From Actinomycetes bacterium (GTDB lineage: Bacteria; Actinomycetota; Actinomycetes; Mycobacteriales; Micromonosporaceae): a stretch of DNA of 5,115 nucleotides. The translations under genes and the position numbers were made by a program. A model generated the notes under the pieces. That model made no database searches. It was not told where the DNA came from and saw only the letters and a list, made by a program, of their open reading frames with translations. Shown piece by piece: positions 4,541 through 5,115 of this stretch. Numbering within the stretch: position 1 is the stretch's first letter; every line of letters starts with the position of its first letter. Location of the stretch: assembly GCA_023437285.1 (NCBI GenBank), contig JAEZGP010000518.1:1-5115 (forward strand), written 5' to 3'.

Positions 4541-4715
4541 AACGCGCCGGGAGGTCTACACATTCACGTGTTGATCTTCGAACGTCTGCATGATGTCCAC
4601 CTGGTGATCCACCGTCGGTCTAGTTGATGTTGGTTCGGCCTGGGTCCTGGCTTGAGTTGGCCCGCCTGAGCCGCATTCTCGTCCGAAGGACCATGTCCTC
4701 GTAGCGCAGGCTTCC

Positions 4716-4726
4716 ACGATTATCGT
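4716..4726 (+). promoter_or_regulatory. Small palindrome next to the restriction-type gene start
   Basis: ACGAT-T-ATCGT is a perfect odd palindrome ending 3 nt before the ATG at 4730. TATCGT within it fits TAnnnT, so it could be a -10 of a leaderless transcript or a small operator. No supporting -35 was found. Confidence 0.25.
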
Positions 4727-4729
4727 CGG

Positions 4730-5115
4730 ATGAGCGCCCGGCCGATTCACATGCTTGATGTCCTGCGGTACGCGCAGGGGGCGAGCCGCCTTGATGTCGA
4801 GCTGGACGGCTACCTGAACTACCACTTTCTGACCTCGCCTCACGGGGTGGAGGCGCCACGCCTGATGCTCGAAGCGGGCATCAACCCCGCAGCAACGGTT
4901 GCCGCGCCAGATAGATCCCGGCGGCCCGTTATCAACATCCGGTCGAGCCCGTGGAAGGCCGGGCACGTGACGAACCCGTGGCACGACGAGTTCGACCTGG
5001 ACCACGGGCACGTGCGTTACTACGGGGACCACAAGCCCACGACGCTCGGTCTGCCCGGTGTGACCGCCGGGAACCGTGCGCTCCTCGAGGCCTGGACGCT
5101 GCACGCGGCGACCAC
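4730..5115 (+). CDS. Restriction endonuclease-like protein, AspBHI-type N-terminal domain (partial, runs off window)
   Basis: The first 128 residues of a longer protein with no stop before the window end. MLDVLRYAQG and LDGYLNYHFL (8-34) are followed by RPVINIRSSPWKAGHVTNPW (65-84), HDEFDLDHGHVRYYGDHKP (85-103) and GVTAGNRALLEAWTLH (110-125). The RSSP, NPW-D and VRYYGD-K, then GNRALL series matches what I know of the N-terminal, DNA-sensing domain of AspBHI-like modification-dependent restriction enzymes. The nuclease domain (D-Q-x-K type in that family) would lie beyond the window and cannot be checked. ATG at 4730 is the first start after an in-frame TGA at 4667-4669; ATG at 4751 is an alternative. 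Neither has a good ribosome binding site, so it may be leaderless. No methyltransferase gene is seen, which suits a modification-dependent type IV enzyme. Confidence 0.68.
   Translation, partial: MSARPIHMLDVLRYAQGASRLDVELDGYLNYHFLTSPHGVEAPRLMLEAGINPAATVAAPDRSRRPVINIRSSPWKAGHVTNPWHDEFDLDHGHVRYYGDHKPTTLGLPGVTAGNRALLEAWTLHAAT

Noticed and set aside
4568..4627. Small 19-codon frame starting GTG after GGGAGG
   Set aside because: The spacing from GGGAGG is 13 nt, too long, and the peptide resembles nothing I know.
4556..5104. 182-residue minus-strand frame at the right end
   Set aside because: It is the complement of the restriction-type gene, whose plus-strand frame has recognisable motifs; this one has none.

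Overview
The base composition (GC-rich, with strong third-position G/C), GTG and TTG starts and the families present point to a high-GC actinomycete, of the Streptomyces or Micromonosporaceae kind. The genus is an inference. The window looks like an accessory region: two toxin-antitoxin modules, a cluster of unusual tRNA genes beside a broken integrase, a restriction-type gene and one secreted sugar hydrolase.

Layout. (1) 20-1462, minus strand: a complete secreted GH43 enzyme with a C-terminal ricin-type (CBM13) lectin domain, most like exo-beta-1,3-galactanases. (2) 1463-1764: a divergent control region with a candidate operator for the GH43 gene and a well-formed promoter/operator for the next module. 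(3) 1765-2438, plus strand: a FitA/FitB (VapBC-like) module, ribbon-helix-helix antitoxin plus PIN-domain toxin, overlapping by ATGA. (4) 2529-2669, plus strand: the last 46 codons of a tyrosine integrase, retaining the catalytic Tyr and ending inside the 3' end of a tRNA gene. (5) 2651-3131, minus strand: four tRNA genes in transcription order Trp(CCA), Glu(CTC), a short-variable-loop tRNA with anticodon CAA (Leu by anticodon), and Arg(ACG). None encodes CCA, and several have odd bases. (6) 3132-3432: a spacer with no convincing gene. (7) 3433-3783, plus strand: a small uncharacterised protein. (8) 3881-4416, minus strand: a YefM-YoeB module with a perfect palindromic operator. It is flanked by two 18-bp direct repeats that differ at one base. 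(9) 4730 to the window end, plus strand: the N-terminal 128 residues of a protein resembling the N-terminal domain of AspBHI-type modification-dependent restriction endonucleases. This reading frame runs off the window.

How it fits together. Integrase remnant, tRNA gene 3' end, tRNA cluster, two addiction modules and a probable restriction gene are what one expects from a decayed integrative element or a defence/stabilisation island built at a tRNA attachment site. The GH43 gene is a nutrient-scavenging gene with its own control and is not obviously part of this set.

The points most worth a second look are the integrase stub fused to tRNA-Arg, the class I tRNA with a Leu anticodon, the 18-bp repeats flanking yefM-yoeB, and the truncated restriction-type gene that shares a divergent control region with that module.
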